The notes under the pieces are model-generated. The model did no database searches. It had not been told where the DNA came from and worked only from the letters and a program-made list of their open reading frames with translations. 56,479 bases of DNA from Prevotella sp. (GTDB taxonomy: Bacteria > Bacteroidota > Bacteroidia > Bacteroidales > Bacteroidaceae): positions 1 to 56,479 of the forward strand of contig JAFULM010000018.1 of assembly GCA_017483185.1 (NCBI GenBank). The letters run 5' to 3'. This document shows, piece after piece, positions 7,777 to 15,817 of the stretch. Position 1 is the first letter of the stretch, and the number at the start of each line of letters is the position of its first letter. Position numbers and translations under genes: made by a program.

Positions 7777-9990
7777 TCATTTGAATCTTACGAGCTCCGA
7801 ACCGCAGAGACGGCTGTCTGCCGTAACAATTTGTATCGCATAGACTTGGCCCGACGTTACCGGCAGGCTTACTTCCACTTCTTTTTCGTTTACGTCCAAC
7901 CGACACTCGGCCGCGAGAGTGCCGCCGATGCCGTATGCACGTAGCGTGATGGGGCTGTCGGGGACTGTCTCAAAGCATACGCGAAGGCGGTTGCGGCCTG
8001 CCGGCATGATGCTGACGGTCTGCGGAAGGTGTGTCGACAAGCCCTTGATTGAGCTGATGCCGAGCACGTCCAGCAGTCCTCGGTAGACATCTATCTCACC
8101 ATATCCCCACTCATTGTTCGGTACGGGTGACGTGTCGTCCAACCGCCGCGCCGTCCTGCCGATGACGTCCATGACCTCTTGCGGCGTCAGCGTCGGGCGG
8201 GCTTCGAGCCACAGAGCCACGGCACCGCCCACGATGGGCGATGCCATCGATGTCCCGGAGCATGCCGCCCACGGATATGACCGGCCGCCGAAGTCCGAAT
8301 GGCTGACGACAAAATCGGCATCCCACGTATCCTGATGTCCCTCCAGCCAGTAGGGGCTGAACGACGAGATGACATTGGTGCCCGGTGCCATTACGTCGGG
8401 TTTGATTCGTCCGTCATACGTCGGGCCGACGGATGAATACATGGACTTTCCTCCTCCGTCGCTGAGGTCATAAATGTGTTGCGTCTCTCCGCGGTCGTTG
8501 ACAATCTCAAGCCGGTGGCATGTCGCGCCGACACATATCACGGATGGTGCGCTCGATGGCGAATTGATGTTGTGTGTACAGAGTGCATCGGCGAGTCTGC
8601 CGCTCTCGTTGTCTATCGCATAAAACTGTCCGGTCATGAGAAACAGTTCCGCTTCCGCCTCGCCGACCAGTTCGACGCTGCACTGCATATTGTCAAACAT
8701 CGTCGGAAATCCCTTCCACGAAAAGTCGCAGACCGTCTCCGTCGCGTCGTAACAGGACGTATAGGCCGCCATATCGACCTTTGCCTCCACACCGCCCAGT
8801 GTGACCCAGTCCGTCCGCTCGCCGTTTTCGCAGGCCGCGATGTCGCCCAGCCGGACCGTCACGGTGTCCCGCCGCCCGTCTTTTGACGCCACGACGCGCA
8901 CCTGGCTGTCCTCCCGTCCCTTCACTGTGAAGAACACACTGTTGTCAGCCGTGTTCACCGCCATCAGTCCCGAACCAGCAGTCGGCTGTCCCGCCGGTTT
9001 TCCGATGTAGGTCCGGAGGTGTCCGTTGTTGCCCGCCGACGAAACGATGATGCGCCCCGGGCCGGTCATACGCCCGAGCAAGTCGTAGAACAGCCGGTCG
9101 TCGCCGCGAAAATCCTGTTGTGAACCCTCGCTGAACGAGATCACGCAGGGCTGCCCCTGCGCCGCGGCATAGTCGAAGATGTACTGAAATCCGAGAGCGT
9201 CGGTGGCGTATGTGTATTTATGTAAGTCCTCGTCAGCGATGAACTCCTTGTCGTCCGTGACCGCATTGCTCACCAGACAGATGTCGCTCTCGTAGGCGAT
9301 GCCGCGATAAGGACTGTCATATCCTCCGCCGGCCGCCGTGCCCAGCGTGTGTGTCCCGTGCGTCTGGCGCAGTCCGTCCCGACTGTGGGCATACTCCAAC
9401 AGCCGTTCCCGACCGATATATTCCGCCCCGACATACATCCCGCTACCCACGGTGTCGGCCGACAGCTGGTCCCAAAGCCGACTGATGCGGTAGTCCGTGC
9501 CCGACGCATCATAGAAGTTCGGATGCGTCAGGTCAAAACCTACATCCATTATCCCCATCACGACGCCCCGTCCCGTGTATGCCTGCGGCAGTCCGAGACC
9601 TTCATACGCCGGTGTCGCCCCCACCGCTTCGGGCGAACGGTCCATCAGTGCCGTGTGGCTGCGTCCCGCCTCGATGCGCGTCACGTTGTCGCTGAGCGAC
9701 AGTCCGCGCAGCCTTTCCAACGGGATGGACACAATCCTGATGTCCCCATAATCGCCCAGCGTGCGGCAGCCGTGCGCCGCGAGCGTCGAGTCGGCATCTC
9801 CCGTGAGGCGTACCAGTGCGCATAGTTCCCGACCGTGTCTCGTGCCGATGTTATGCCTTTCGTCCTGCTTTTGCTGCATGGCTATGCTGCGGACAAAAGC
9901 CGACATCTTCGCGTAGTCCACGCCGTCGGCACGCGCATCACCGCCAAGGAAGAGGAAAAGGGATAATAATATTATAGAAAATCGTTTCAT
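7777..9990 (-). CDS. Secreted S8 family serine peptidase (subtilase)
   Basis: A 737-residue subtilisin-like protease with an N-terminal signal peptide (MKRFSIILLSLFLFLGG...). The catalytic triad is readable: Asp149 in GIMDVGFDLTHP, His211 in the HGTHTLGTAAGG motif, and Ser near residue 580 in CSGTSMASPIVGG. The oxyanion Asn lies in VSSAGNNGH. A pro-region of about 120 residues precedes the catalytic domain. About 90 residues after it form a C-terminal beta-rich segment. It probably degrades extracellular or periplasmic proteins. It is a single gene convergent with the tRNA, with its own promoter at 10028-10035. It lacks an obvious type IX sorting tail. Confidence 0.93.
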   Translation of the reverse strand: MKRFSIILLSLFLFLGGDARADGVDYAKMSAFVRSIAMQQKQDERHNIGTRHGRELCALVRLTGDADSTLAAHGCRTLGDYGDIRIVSIPLERLRGLSLSDNVTRIEAGRSHTALMDRSPEAVGATPAYEGLGLPQAYTGRGVVMGIMDVGFDLTHPNFYDASGTDYRISRLWDQLSADTVGSGMYVGAEYIGRERLLEYAHSRDGLRQTHGTHTLGTAAGGGYDSPYRGIAYESDICLVSNAVTDDKEFIADEDLHKYTYATDALGFQYIFDYAAAQGQPCVISFSEGSQQDFRGDDRLFYDLLGRMTGPGRIIVSSAGNNGHLRTYIGKPAGQPTAGSGLMAVNTADNSVFFTVKGREDSQVRVVASKDGRRDTVTVRLGDIAACENGERTDWVTLGGVEAKVDMAAYTSCYDATETVCDFSWKGFPTMFDNMQCSVELVGEAEAELFLMTGQFYAIDNESGRLADALCTHNINSPSSAPSVICVGATCHRLEIVNDRGETQHIYDLSDGGGKSMYSSVGPTYDGRIKPDVMAPGTNVISSFSPYWLEGHQDTWDADFVVSHSDFGGRSYPWAACSGTSMASPIVGGAVALWLEARPTLTPQEVMDVIGRTARRLDDTSPVPNNEWGYGEIDVYRGLLDVLGISSIKGLSTHLPQTVSIMPAGRNRLRVCFETVPDSPITLRAYGIGGTLAAECRLDVNEKEVEVSLPVTSGQVYAIQIVTADSRLCGSELVRFK

Positions 9991-10027
9991 GTCAATATCG
10001 TTTAGCGAATGGAGCTTTTTCTTCCGA

Positions 10028-10035
10028 CAAAGATA
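10028..10035 (-). promoter_or_regulatory. Promoter -7 box of the subtilase gene
   Basis: Read on the minus strand the sequence is TATCTTTG, 37 bases before the ATG at 9990. Confidence 0.6.
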
Positions 10036-10104
10036 TATAAAAAATAGGTGATTTGAGCATCATGCGGACAAACAAAATCGGGCAGCTCCTATGAGTAATT
10101 GTTA

Positions 10105-10400
10105 AATTCGGAATATTTCTTACAAACGCCTTCCATTTTAACACGGATTTTCCACCGAGTCCTCCCTCGGTCCCAAATATGCGAGTTTTGCGCGTGCATC
10201 TTTTTCTCTCTGACAGCCAATGTGTTACGGCAGAAATTGCAGGAGTGTGCAACATTTTCGCCGGTTTTCTCGTGCCGTAAGGGCCTTACGGCTCTGCAAC
10301 GGGGCCCTCGTTGCATCGCGGCGGCGCCGCCGTTGCACTACAACGGCATGCTTATTGCAGACCAACGGGGCCCTTACGGCTCGGCGGCCGACAAAATTTT
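10105..10400 (+). repeat. Extragenic palindrome-rich repeat, copy 1
   Basis: This lies in the 820-base gap between the divergent subtilase and DUF4160 genes. Its order is AAATATGCGAGTTTTGCGCG (10175-10194), a TGACAG box, GTGTTACGGCAGAAAT, TGTGCAACATTTTCGC (10246-10261), then GC-rich palindromes GCCGTAAGGGCCTTACGGC and CAACGGGGCCCTCGTTG to about 10390. The same order recurs reversed at 32650-32960 with over 100 near-identical bases, and in diverged form at 38750-39130, 48730-49200 and 25558-25830. No protein is evident. Confidence 0.8.
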
Positions 10401-10509
10401 GTAGGACGAAACCAACTTTTTGGCCGGATTACAACGTTTTTAGACAATTTTTCGCGCGTTGCGAAATGTTAATTTTAACAATCATTTTCTGACAAAATTG
10501 CATCCAACC

Positions 10510-10627
10510 GTAGGGTCGCGACCTGTCGCGACCGCCTCCGCGCCAATCATTTCAACCCGTTCGGCGGGATGATATATGTGGTTGGTCAGGTGGACCACGA
10601 GGCGGTCGCGACGGGTCGCGACCCTAC
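10510..10627. repeat. GTCGCGACC inverted-repeat element, copy 1
   Basis: 29-base arms beginning GTAGGGTCGCGACC at 10510-10538 are repeated inverted at 10599-10627 around a 60-base centre. A second element with the same arms but an unrelated centre lies at 48506-48625. This looks like a small non-autonomous mobile element or a structured intergenic repeat. No coding capacity is seen. Confidence 0.85.
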
Positions 10628-10728
10628 TTTGAAGTCCGTATTGGTTGTTTGTTTCAAAAAGAATTGTTATCCTTACCACCGATAGGAAGTGTCGGATAAA
10701 TTTTAATATTTATTCATCAACGGGATAA

Positions 10729-10758
10729 TTGCGGTTACAAATATTATCATTACTTTTG
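10729..10758 (+). promoter_or_regulatory. Promoter of the DUF4160-DUF2442 pair
   Basis: TTG at 10729-10731, 19 bases, then TACTTTTG at 10751-10758, 53 bases before the ATG at 10812. Confidence 0.65.
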
Positions 10759-10811
10759 TAGCAACAAGCAAATTGATAACAGATAAACTAACAAAAGAGG
10801 AAGTGTAAGTT

Positions 10812-11069
10812 ATGCCTGAGATATGTAGATTCTTCGGTATTATACTAAGTCTGTATTGGAGGGACCATAACCCACCGCACATTTATTTCTCATACGGTGA
10901 CTATACGTGTTCCATCAGTGTGTTGGATCGAATTGTGGATGGTCAGGCACCGACAAAAGTGATTGTCAAAGTAAATGAATGGATTGACTTGCATGAAGCC
11001 GAAATACTGACACTTTGGGAGAAAGCCCAAAAGGGAGAGAAGTTGAACAGGATAGAACCATTAAAATGA
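10812..11069 (+). CDS. DUF4160 domain protein
   Basis: An 85-residue protein of the DUF4160 family, recognised by MPEICRFFGI, then WRDHNPPHIYFSYGDY and a C-terminal helix with WEKAQKGE. The family is small, widespread, and usually paired with a DUF2442 protein, as here seven bases downstream. Such pairs have been proposed as toxin-antitoxin-like modules, but no activity is established to my knowledge. The gene has its own promoter. It is cytoplasmic, with no signal peptide. Confidence 0.85.
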   Translation: MPEICRFFGIILSLYWRDHNPPHIYFSYGDYTCSISVLDRIVDGQAPTKVIVKVNEWIDLHEAEILTLWEKAQKGEKLNRIEPLK

Positions 11070-11076
11070 ACGGAGT

Positions 11077-11310
11077 ATGTTGAGAGTAATGGATGTTGAT
11101 TATATAAAGGACTATGAACTGCTGGTCACTTTCAATGACAACAGCAGAAAGATGATAGACCTGAAGCCTTTCCTGACCGGTGAGGTCTTTGGGGAGTTGC
11201 TGGATAAAAAGAAGTTCATCCAGTACGGACTGACACGCTACACAATCGAATGGACTAATGGCGCGGACCTCGCACCGGAGTTCTTGTTTGAGAACGGAAC
11301 ACCGTGCTGA
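11077..11310 (+). CDS. DUF2442 domain protein
   Basis: A 77-residue protein of the DUF2442 family. Features are V.YIKDYELLVTFNDNSRK, DLKPFL, FGELLDK and a closing TIEWTNGADLAPEFLFENG. It is the usual partner of DUF4160. Its stop overlaps a GTG that could start the next frame at 11304, but that reading lacks a good start context. The function is unknown; DNA binding or antitoxin roles have been suggested for the family. Confidence 0.85.
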   Translation: MLRVMDVDYIKDYELLVTFNDNSRKMIDLKPFLTGEVFGELLDKKKFIQYGLTRYTIEWTNGADLAPEFLFENGTPC

Positions 11311-11342
11311 AATTTCTAAATCAAAATCTTTGCCACATCATT

Positions 11343-12242
11343 ATGGGACACTACGCATCTGTTATCATATTCGCCCTTCTGACCCTGTCGTCGGCTGTGG
11401 CCAGCATCGGGAGCTATCGGGCGACCGAAAGTCGGATTGTGGACGACCTCAACCGCGCCCTCCTGCTCACTCTCGACGAGAAGCGCGGGTCGTGGCTCAC
11501 GACCGACACTATCAGCGTCTGCCGGCAACTCCGGCAAACGATGGGCCGTCCCACCGAACTGCTTTGTGCTGCCGACGCCACGTTCGGCAGCCATCTGACC
11601 ATACCCGGACTGAACGAACTGGTCGAGGTGCGGATGAGCGTGATAGCCGAAGGCGACCGGACGGCTGTCGGGCGGACGGACGGGTCGGGTGGAGTGTTGT
11701 GCAGTGACACCGTCGTATGGCGTTCGGAAGAGCTGGATGCCAGCGTTGCCCTGCGCGGTTATGCCCGTTGTTCGGCTGCGACCGTGTTCGGCATGTCCGA
11801 CCAGCGACTGCCGTCGGCGCTTCTGATTGCGGCCATGCTTTGGGCCGTCGGTTCGGTGTACTATATGCGACGTAACAGAGCTGGGCTTGTGGCTGTGGCG
11901 TCAGACGCCTGTCCCGATGGGGCGGGAGTGAGCCTGCCGGCATTTGACTACGGCGGACTGGCCATGTCTGCCGACGGTGAGACATTCTGCGACGCCGATG
12001 GCCGCCCCGTCCGACTGACACCCATGCAACACCGGCTGATGCAGATGTTCTTTCGTGCTGACGGGCATCGGTTGACGAAGACGGCCATCTGTGAAGAGTT
12101 GTGGCCCAAGAAGGAGGACGCCAGCGAGACACTCTATGCTCTCGTGAAGCGTCTCAAGCCAGTCCTTGAGGCCTGCAGCCGACTGCGGATAGACTCCGAC
12201 CGCGGGCGGGCGTACGTCTTGGCGGAAAACGAAGAAGCCTGA
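11343..12242 (+). CDS. Membrane-anchored winged-helix transcription regulator
   Basis: A 299-residue protein with a transmembrane helix at the N-terminus (HYASVIIFALLTLSS), a periplasmic-type domain of about 130 residues, a second helix (LPSALLIAAMLWAVGSVYYM), and a C-terminal winged-helix domain of the OmpR/PhoB effector type (LTPMQHRLMQMFF, then AICEELWPKKEDASETLYAL). This ToxR/CadC-like layout, with an unusual N-terminal sensor and C-terminal DNA-binding part, suggests direct control of a nearby promoter from the membrane. Start ATG 11343 is preferred over GTG 11304, which overlaps the previous gene. Three TGTCAG boxes directly behind its stop, in front of the outer-membrane receptor gene, are the likely operator. 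Confidence 0.85.
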   Translation: MGHYASVIIFALLTLSSAVASIGSYRATESRIVDDLNRALLLTLDEKRGSWLTTDTISVCRQLRQTMGRPTELLCAADATFGSHLTIPGLNELVEVRMSVIAEGDRTAVGRTDGSGGVLCSDTVVWRSEELDASVALRGYARCSAATVFGMSDQRLPSALLIAAMLWAVGSVYYMRRNRAGLVAVASDACPDGAGVSLPAFDYGGLAMSADGETFCDADGRPVRLTPMQHRLMQMFFRADGHRLTKTAICEELWPKKEDASETLYALVKRLKPVLEACSRLRIDSDRGRAYVLAENEEA

Positions 12243-12262
12243 CAGTCAGGACGATAGTCGGC

Positions 12263-12290
12263 TGTCAGACAATTGTCAGACAGATGTCAG
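12263..12290 (+). promoter_or_regulatory. Three TGTCAG direct repeats, candidate operator
   Basis: TGTCAG occurs at 12263, 12274 and 12285, with an exact 11-base period, starting 20 bases behind the regulator stop and 34-61 bases upstream of the receptor -7 box. OmpR-type winged-helix proteins commonly bind direct repeats spaced one helical turn. A related AGTCAG lies at 12244. Confidence 0.6.
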
Positions 12291-12323
12291 GAAGGAAACA
12301 ACCCATTTTTTGATATACAGACA

Positions 12324-12331
12324 TATCTTTG
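12324..12331 (+). promoter_or_regulatory. Promoter -7 box of the receptor gene
   Basis: TATCTTTG lies 74 bases before ATG 12406. The usual TTTG at 19-21 bases upstream is absent, which would fit a promoter needing an activator such as the neighbouring winged-helix protein. Confidence 0.6.
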
Positions 12332-12405
12332 CAGCGAAAGGCGGCAAGGTGACGGATAGACCGACGCCGATGGCCGTGACACTAACTTGAAACGTAAGCA
12401 AAGAT

Positions 12406-14469
12406 ATGAAGAAAGACAGAATCATTGTTTTTATCACTCTTCTGGCTGCGGCAGTATCGTCGGCAGCTCAGGAACAAGGAGGAGAAGTTCAGTTGAAAGA
12501 AGTGACGGTCGAGGGAGCGCGCGTGGTGCGTAAGGGCGACGGACAGGTCGTCTATCTGACCGATGCCATGCGTTCGGCGGCCACGTCCGGCTATTCGCTT
12601 CTGCGCGACGTCGCACTGCCCGGTCTGCGGGTGGACGAGCCGGCGCGTTCGGTCACGTCGTTGGACAACCGCGGGAGTGTCCAGATACGCATCAACGGCA
12701 TCATTGCCGGTCAGGACGAATTGCTCGCGCTCGACTGTCGGGCTGTCCGGCGCATCGAATACACCGACCGTCCGGGGCTGAGATATGGCGATGGCGTGGC
12801 CCATGTCATCGACATCATTGTGCAGCGCGCCACGGGCGGCTATACCGTGGGGACCAACCTGACCGACTGTCTCACCTCGGCCCGCGGCGACAACAGTGTT
12901 TTCGCACGCATGAACCGCGGTAAGAGCCAGTGGGAAGTCAACTACGGCATGGGATATACCGTCAATGCCGGTGTCCTCGCCTCCAACGTGGCGCGCTACA
13001 CACTGCCGGACGGCAGCCAACGGACGCTGACCGAGGAGACGGAGGGCAGCACGATGAGGCGGTTGGGACATCGCGGCGGTCTGACATACAGCCGTGTGGA
13101 CTCGGGCCGTCATGTCCTGCAGGTGAGGCTGACGGGTGACATGACGCGCGAACCATACCACCGGCGTGTCTTCAGCATGATGCTCGACGACTGCCGGTAT
13201 GTCAAGGAAAGCGCCAGCCGCGACCGATCGTGGTCGGCCGCGACGGACGTCTACTGGCAGATGGAGGCGGGGCGGCATCAGACGTTGACGGCCAATGTCG
13301 TGGCGACAACCATCGGGACGGACTATGCCTATCAGGACAACGACGGCGGGCGCTATGCCTATGCCGTCGACGGCAGGACATGGTCGGTGGCGGGAGAGGC
13401 GATATATGAAAATCGGTTGAGGCCGTTCACGGTGACGGCCGGCATGCAGTGGCAGACCAAACACACGGACAACAGATACAGCGGTGACGCCGCGGCCGAC
13501 GCGACAGGCCGTCAGCACTCGGCTTACGTCTTCGGCCAGCTCGCCGGCAGGCTCGGACTGTTGGACTATACGGCCGGAGTGGGGGTGAGCCGGGTCGGCT
13601 TCCGTCGTCCGCCATATTCCGACACGTTCGTGATGTGGCGTCCGAAGATGTCGTTGGCTTATCCACTTTGTGACGGTTTGAGGTTGTCATACGAGTTTGA
13701 ACTCTCGCAACATATCTCCGGCATAGCCAACACCAACGGTGTCACGCTGCGCCGCAATCAGCTGGAGGTGGAGCGGGGAAACCCCGGTTTGCGGCCCAAT
13801 CGGGTGACGGAACAGACCGCGAGACTGGTCTATTCTGACCGGCGGATAGTGGCTCAGGCTATGGTCTACTATAAACAGAACCACCGGCCGAACCTTGCAG
13901 CATACGATCGGGAAACGGATGAGGCCGGCAACACATTATTTATATATACGCAGCGCAATCAACCGGGCTGCGACCTGCTGATGACCCAGCTCTACGCCAA
14001 CTGGCAGATAGTTCCGAAACGGCTCGAGGTGATGGGCTACGGCGGACTGTTCCGATGCTTCAACTACGGCGACGACTACCGCCATTTCCACACGGCCTTC
14101 AACGGCGGCTGTTCGCTCACGGCGTGGCTCGGGGCGTGGACACTGGCGGCGTCGGCCGACAACGGTTTCGGATGGATGGAGGGTGAGCACCGCGGCCGTC
14201 AGGGAGCCATGACCGGATTGTCGGTAGGCTATCGCACGGGTGCGCTGCACGTCAGTCTCAGTTGGCAACAACCGCTGATGACAAACGTCAGGGACTATCA
14301 TGGAGAGGTGGTGAACAGATATGTGAAGAAAGACATGAGCACGTGGTCGCGCAACGACGCCAACCGCGTGAGTCTCACCGTGGCCTATACGTTCAACCAC
14401 GGACGCCGTTATCACGACATCAGCCGGACGATGGAGAACAAGGATAGGGATGCGGGAGTGATGAAGTGA
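12406..14469 (+). CDS. TonB-dependent receptor-like outer-membrane protein
   Basis: A 687-residue outer-membrane beta-barrel with a signal peptide (MKKDRIIVFITLLAAAVSSAAQ). A plug-like domain follows at about residues 25-145: LKEVTVEGARV, LLRDVALPGLRVD, VQIRINGIIAGQDELLAL and IEYTDRPGLRYGDG. The rest alternates aromatic and polar strands typical of a barrel. It lacks the N-terminal carboxypeptidase-regulatory domain seen in SusC proteins. It ends in NKDRDAGVMK without a clear terminal aromatic residue. The substrate is unknown. It is preceded by a membrane-anchored regulator, three operator-like repeats and its own promoter, so the pair probably forms a sensor-receptor unit. Confidence 0.88.
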   Translation: MKKDRIIVFITLLAAAVSSAAQEQGGEVQLKEVTVEGARVVRKGDGQVVYLTDAMRSAATSGYSLLRDVALPGLRVDEPARSVTSLDNRGSVQIRINGIIAGQDELLALDCRAVRRIEYTDRPGLRYGDGVAHVIDIIVQRATGGYTVGTNLTDCLTSARGDNSVFARMNRGKSQWEVNYGMGYTVNAGVLASNVARYTLPDGSQRTLTEETEGSTMRRLGHRGGLTYSRVDSGRHVLQVRLTGDMTREPYHRRVFSMMLDDCRYVKESASRDRSWSAATDVYWQMEAGRHQTLTANVVATTIGTDYAYQDNDGGRYAYAVDGRTWSVAGEAIYENRLRPFTVTAGMQWQTKHTDNRYSGDAAADATGRQHSAYVFGQLAGRLGLLDYTAGVGVSRVGFRRPPYSDTFVMWRPKMSLAYPLCDGLRLSYEFELSQHISGIANTNGVTLRRNQLEVERGNPGLRPNRVTEQTARLVYSDRRIVAQAMVYYKQNHRPNLAAYDRETDEAGNTLFIYTQRNQPGCDLLMTQLYANWQIVPKRLEVMGYGGLFRCFNYGDDYRHFHTAFNGGCSLTAWLGAWTLAASADNGFGWMEGEHRGRQGAMTGLSVGYRTGALHVSLSWQQPLMTNVRDYHGEVVNRYVKKDMSTWSRNDANRVSLTVAYTFNHGRRYHDISRTMENKDRDAGVMK

Positions 14470-14505
14470 GGGTGAAGCCGGTGGTGAAGGGAATAGAGAG
14501 TACAT

Positions 14506-14600
14506 AAAAGTAGGGACATATTCTTGTATTTGTCCGTCCGGCATGTCCGTATTATTAATACGTTGCATGCGGACAAATACAAGAATATGTCCCTACTTTT
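14506..14600. repeat. Palindromic TAGGGACA hairpin element, copy 1
   Basis: 31-base arms at 14506-14536 and 14570-14600 read AAAAGTAGGGACATATTCTT onward and are perfectly complementary. The centre (GCATG...GTATT/AATAC...CATGC) also pairs, giving an almost complete 95-base hairpin. A second element with related arms lies inside the palindrome at 25945-26145. Its place behind the receptor gene would let it act as a terminator, with T-rich flanks on both sides. Confidence 0.85.
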
Positions 14601-14619
14601 TATTACCGAGCCGATGTGC

Positions 14620-14664
14620 CACCTCGCAGGCACCCTCCCCTTGGGGAGGGCCGGGGTGGGGCCA
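14620..14664. repeat. Dispersed CCCTCCCC repeat, copy 2 (reverse)
   Basis: This is the reverse complement of the 150-190 repeat: CACCTCGCAGG, then CACCCTCCCCTTGGGGAGGG and CCGGGGTGGGG. Together with the hairpin it fills the 217-base gap between the receptor gene and lptB. No gene is seen there. Confidence 0.8.
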
Positions 14665-14686
14665 CCCCAGTGGGGCCTTGTGTCTT

Positions 14687-15481
14687 TTATTGAAAGTCCT
14701 TCTTGCGCAGCACGAAGTCCTTGCCGAGATACTTCTCGCGTACGATGGGGTTGGCTGCCAGCTCCTCCGGATTGCCTTGGAAGAGGATGCGTCCCTCGAA
14801 GAGGAGGTATGCGCGGTCGGTGATGTTCAGCGTCTCCTGGACGTTGTGGTCGGTGATGAGGATGCCGATGTTGCGGTCTTTCAGTTCCCAGACAATCTTC
14901 TGGATGTCTCCCACGGCAATCGGGTCGACGCCGGCGAAGGGCTCGTCGAGCATGATGAACTTGGGGCTGATGGCGAGACAGCGTGCGATCTCCGTGCGTC
15001 GGCGCTCTCCTCCCGACAGCTGATCGCCCTTGTTCTTGCGTACTTTCTGCAAGCGGAACTCAGCGATGAGGCTCTCCAACTTGTCTTTCTGCTCCTCGCG
15101 GGTGAGACCTGTCATCTCGAGCACGGCCATGATGTTGTCTTCTACGCTCAGTTTGCGGAACACACTGTTCTCTTGTGCCAGATAGCCGATGCCGGCGCGG
15201 GCACGCTTGTAGACGGGATAGTCGGTGATCTCGAGGTCGTCGAGATAGATGTGGCCGCCGTTCGGCACGATGAGTCCCGTCGTCATGTAGAACGAGGTTG
15301 TCTTTCCGGCACCGTTGGGACCGAGCAGCCCGACGATTTCGCCTTGGCGAACGTTGATTGACACGTCGTTTACCACGGTGCGCTTGCCGTAGCGTTTCAC
15401 CAGTCCTTCGGTGCGCAGAGTCATGCAGCCGCTTGTCGTTTCGGGCGTGCCGTTCTGATTGTTGTCTATGATATCGGTCAT
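14687..15481 (-). CDS. lptB: LPS export ABC transporter ATPase
   Basis: A 264-residue ATPase of the Lpt system, which moves lipopolysaccharide from the inner membrane across the periplasm. Walker A is [12 protein letters not shown], the signature is [15 protein letters not shown], Walker B is [13 protein letters not shown], and the switch His is in [11 protein letters not shown]. The [11 protein letters not shown] start and the EKYLGKDF end fit LptB. Start ATG 15481 ([11 protein letters not shown]) gives a short N-terminal extension; a shorter reading from 15424 is possible. The upstream reading to 15613 is rejected because the promoter box at 15516-15523 falls inside it. The gene diverges from mlaE. 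Confidence 0.93.
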   Translation of the reverse strand: MTDIIDNNQNGTPETTSGCMTLRTEGLVKRYGKRTVVNDVSINVRQGEIVGLLGPNGAGKTTSFYMTTGLIVPNGGHIYLDDLEITDYPVYKRARAGIGYLAQENSVFRKLSVEDNIMAVLEMTGLTREEQKDKLESLIAEFRLQKVRKNKGDQLSGGERRRTEIARCLAISPKFIMLDEPFAGVDPIAVGDIQKIVWELKDRNIGILITDHNVQETLNITDRAYLLFEGRILFQGNPEELAANPIVREKYLGKDFVLRKKDFQ

Positions 15482-15515
15482 GTTTGAAATCCTGTCGTTG
15501 TCTGATATTATGGCA

Positions 15516-15523
15516 CAAAAATA
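15516..15523 (-). promoter_or_regulatory. Promoter -7 box of lptB
   Basis: Minus-strand TATTTTTG, 34 bases before the lptB ATG. The rest of the 336-base divergent spacer to mlaE shows no gene. Confidence 0.55.
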
Positions 15524-15782
15524 CATCAAAAAAGTGAGAATACGTATAAATAGCTTGAAAAACCGATGAATAATCGGTTTGTGGACGGGCGGCAGACATC
15601 CTGTTGGCTTCACGGAACGGACTTATGATGTGGCTGTGACACTGCGGAATTGGTGCCGGCAGCCGGTAATGATGTGTCCGACGTGTCGTACATTGGCCGG
15701 TGGCAGGGTTTTAACAGAATGTAATATACGTTGTGAATATCAAAAACTCTCCGCGTTATTGCAGTTTTTGGAGGAATTTGGT

Positions 15783-15790
15783 TACTTTTG
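15783..15790 (+). promoter_or_regulatory. Promoter -7 box of mlaE
   Basis: TACTTTTG with TTG 21 bases upstream (15759-15761). A longer reading of mlaE from the TTG at 15788 would start in this box and is rejected. Confidence 0.65.
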
Positions 15791-15817
15791 TACCAACTTA
15801 AACAACATCTATATATA

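Noticed and set aside
12382-13518. Long open frame antisense to the receptor gene
   Set aside because: It is a shadow of the GC-rich coding strand: no family features, and the sense frame is a clear barrel protein.
14543-15361. Open frame antisense to lptB
   Set aside because: It has no recognisable motif, and it covers the complete LptB ATPase on the other strand.
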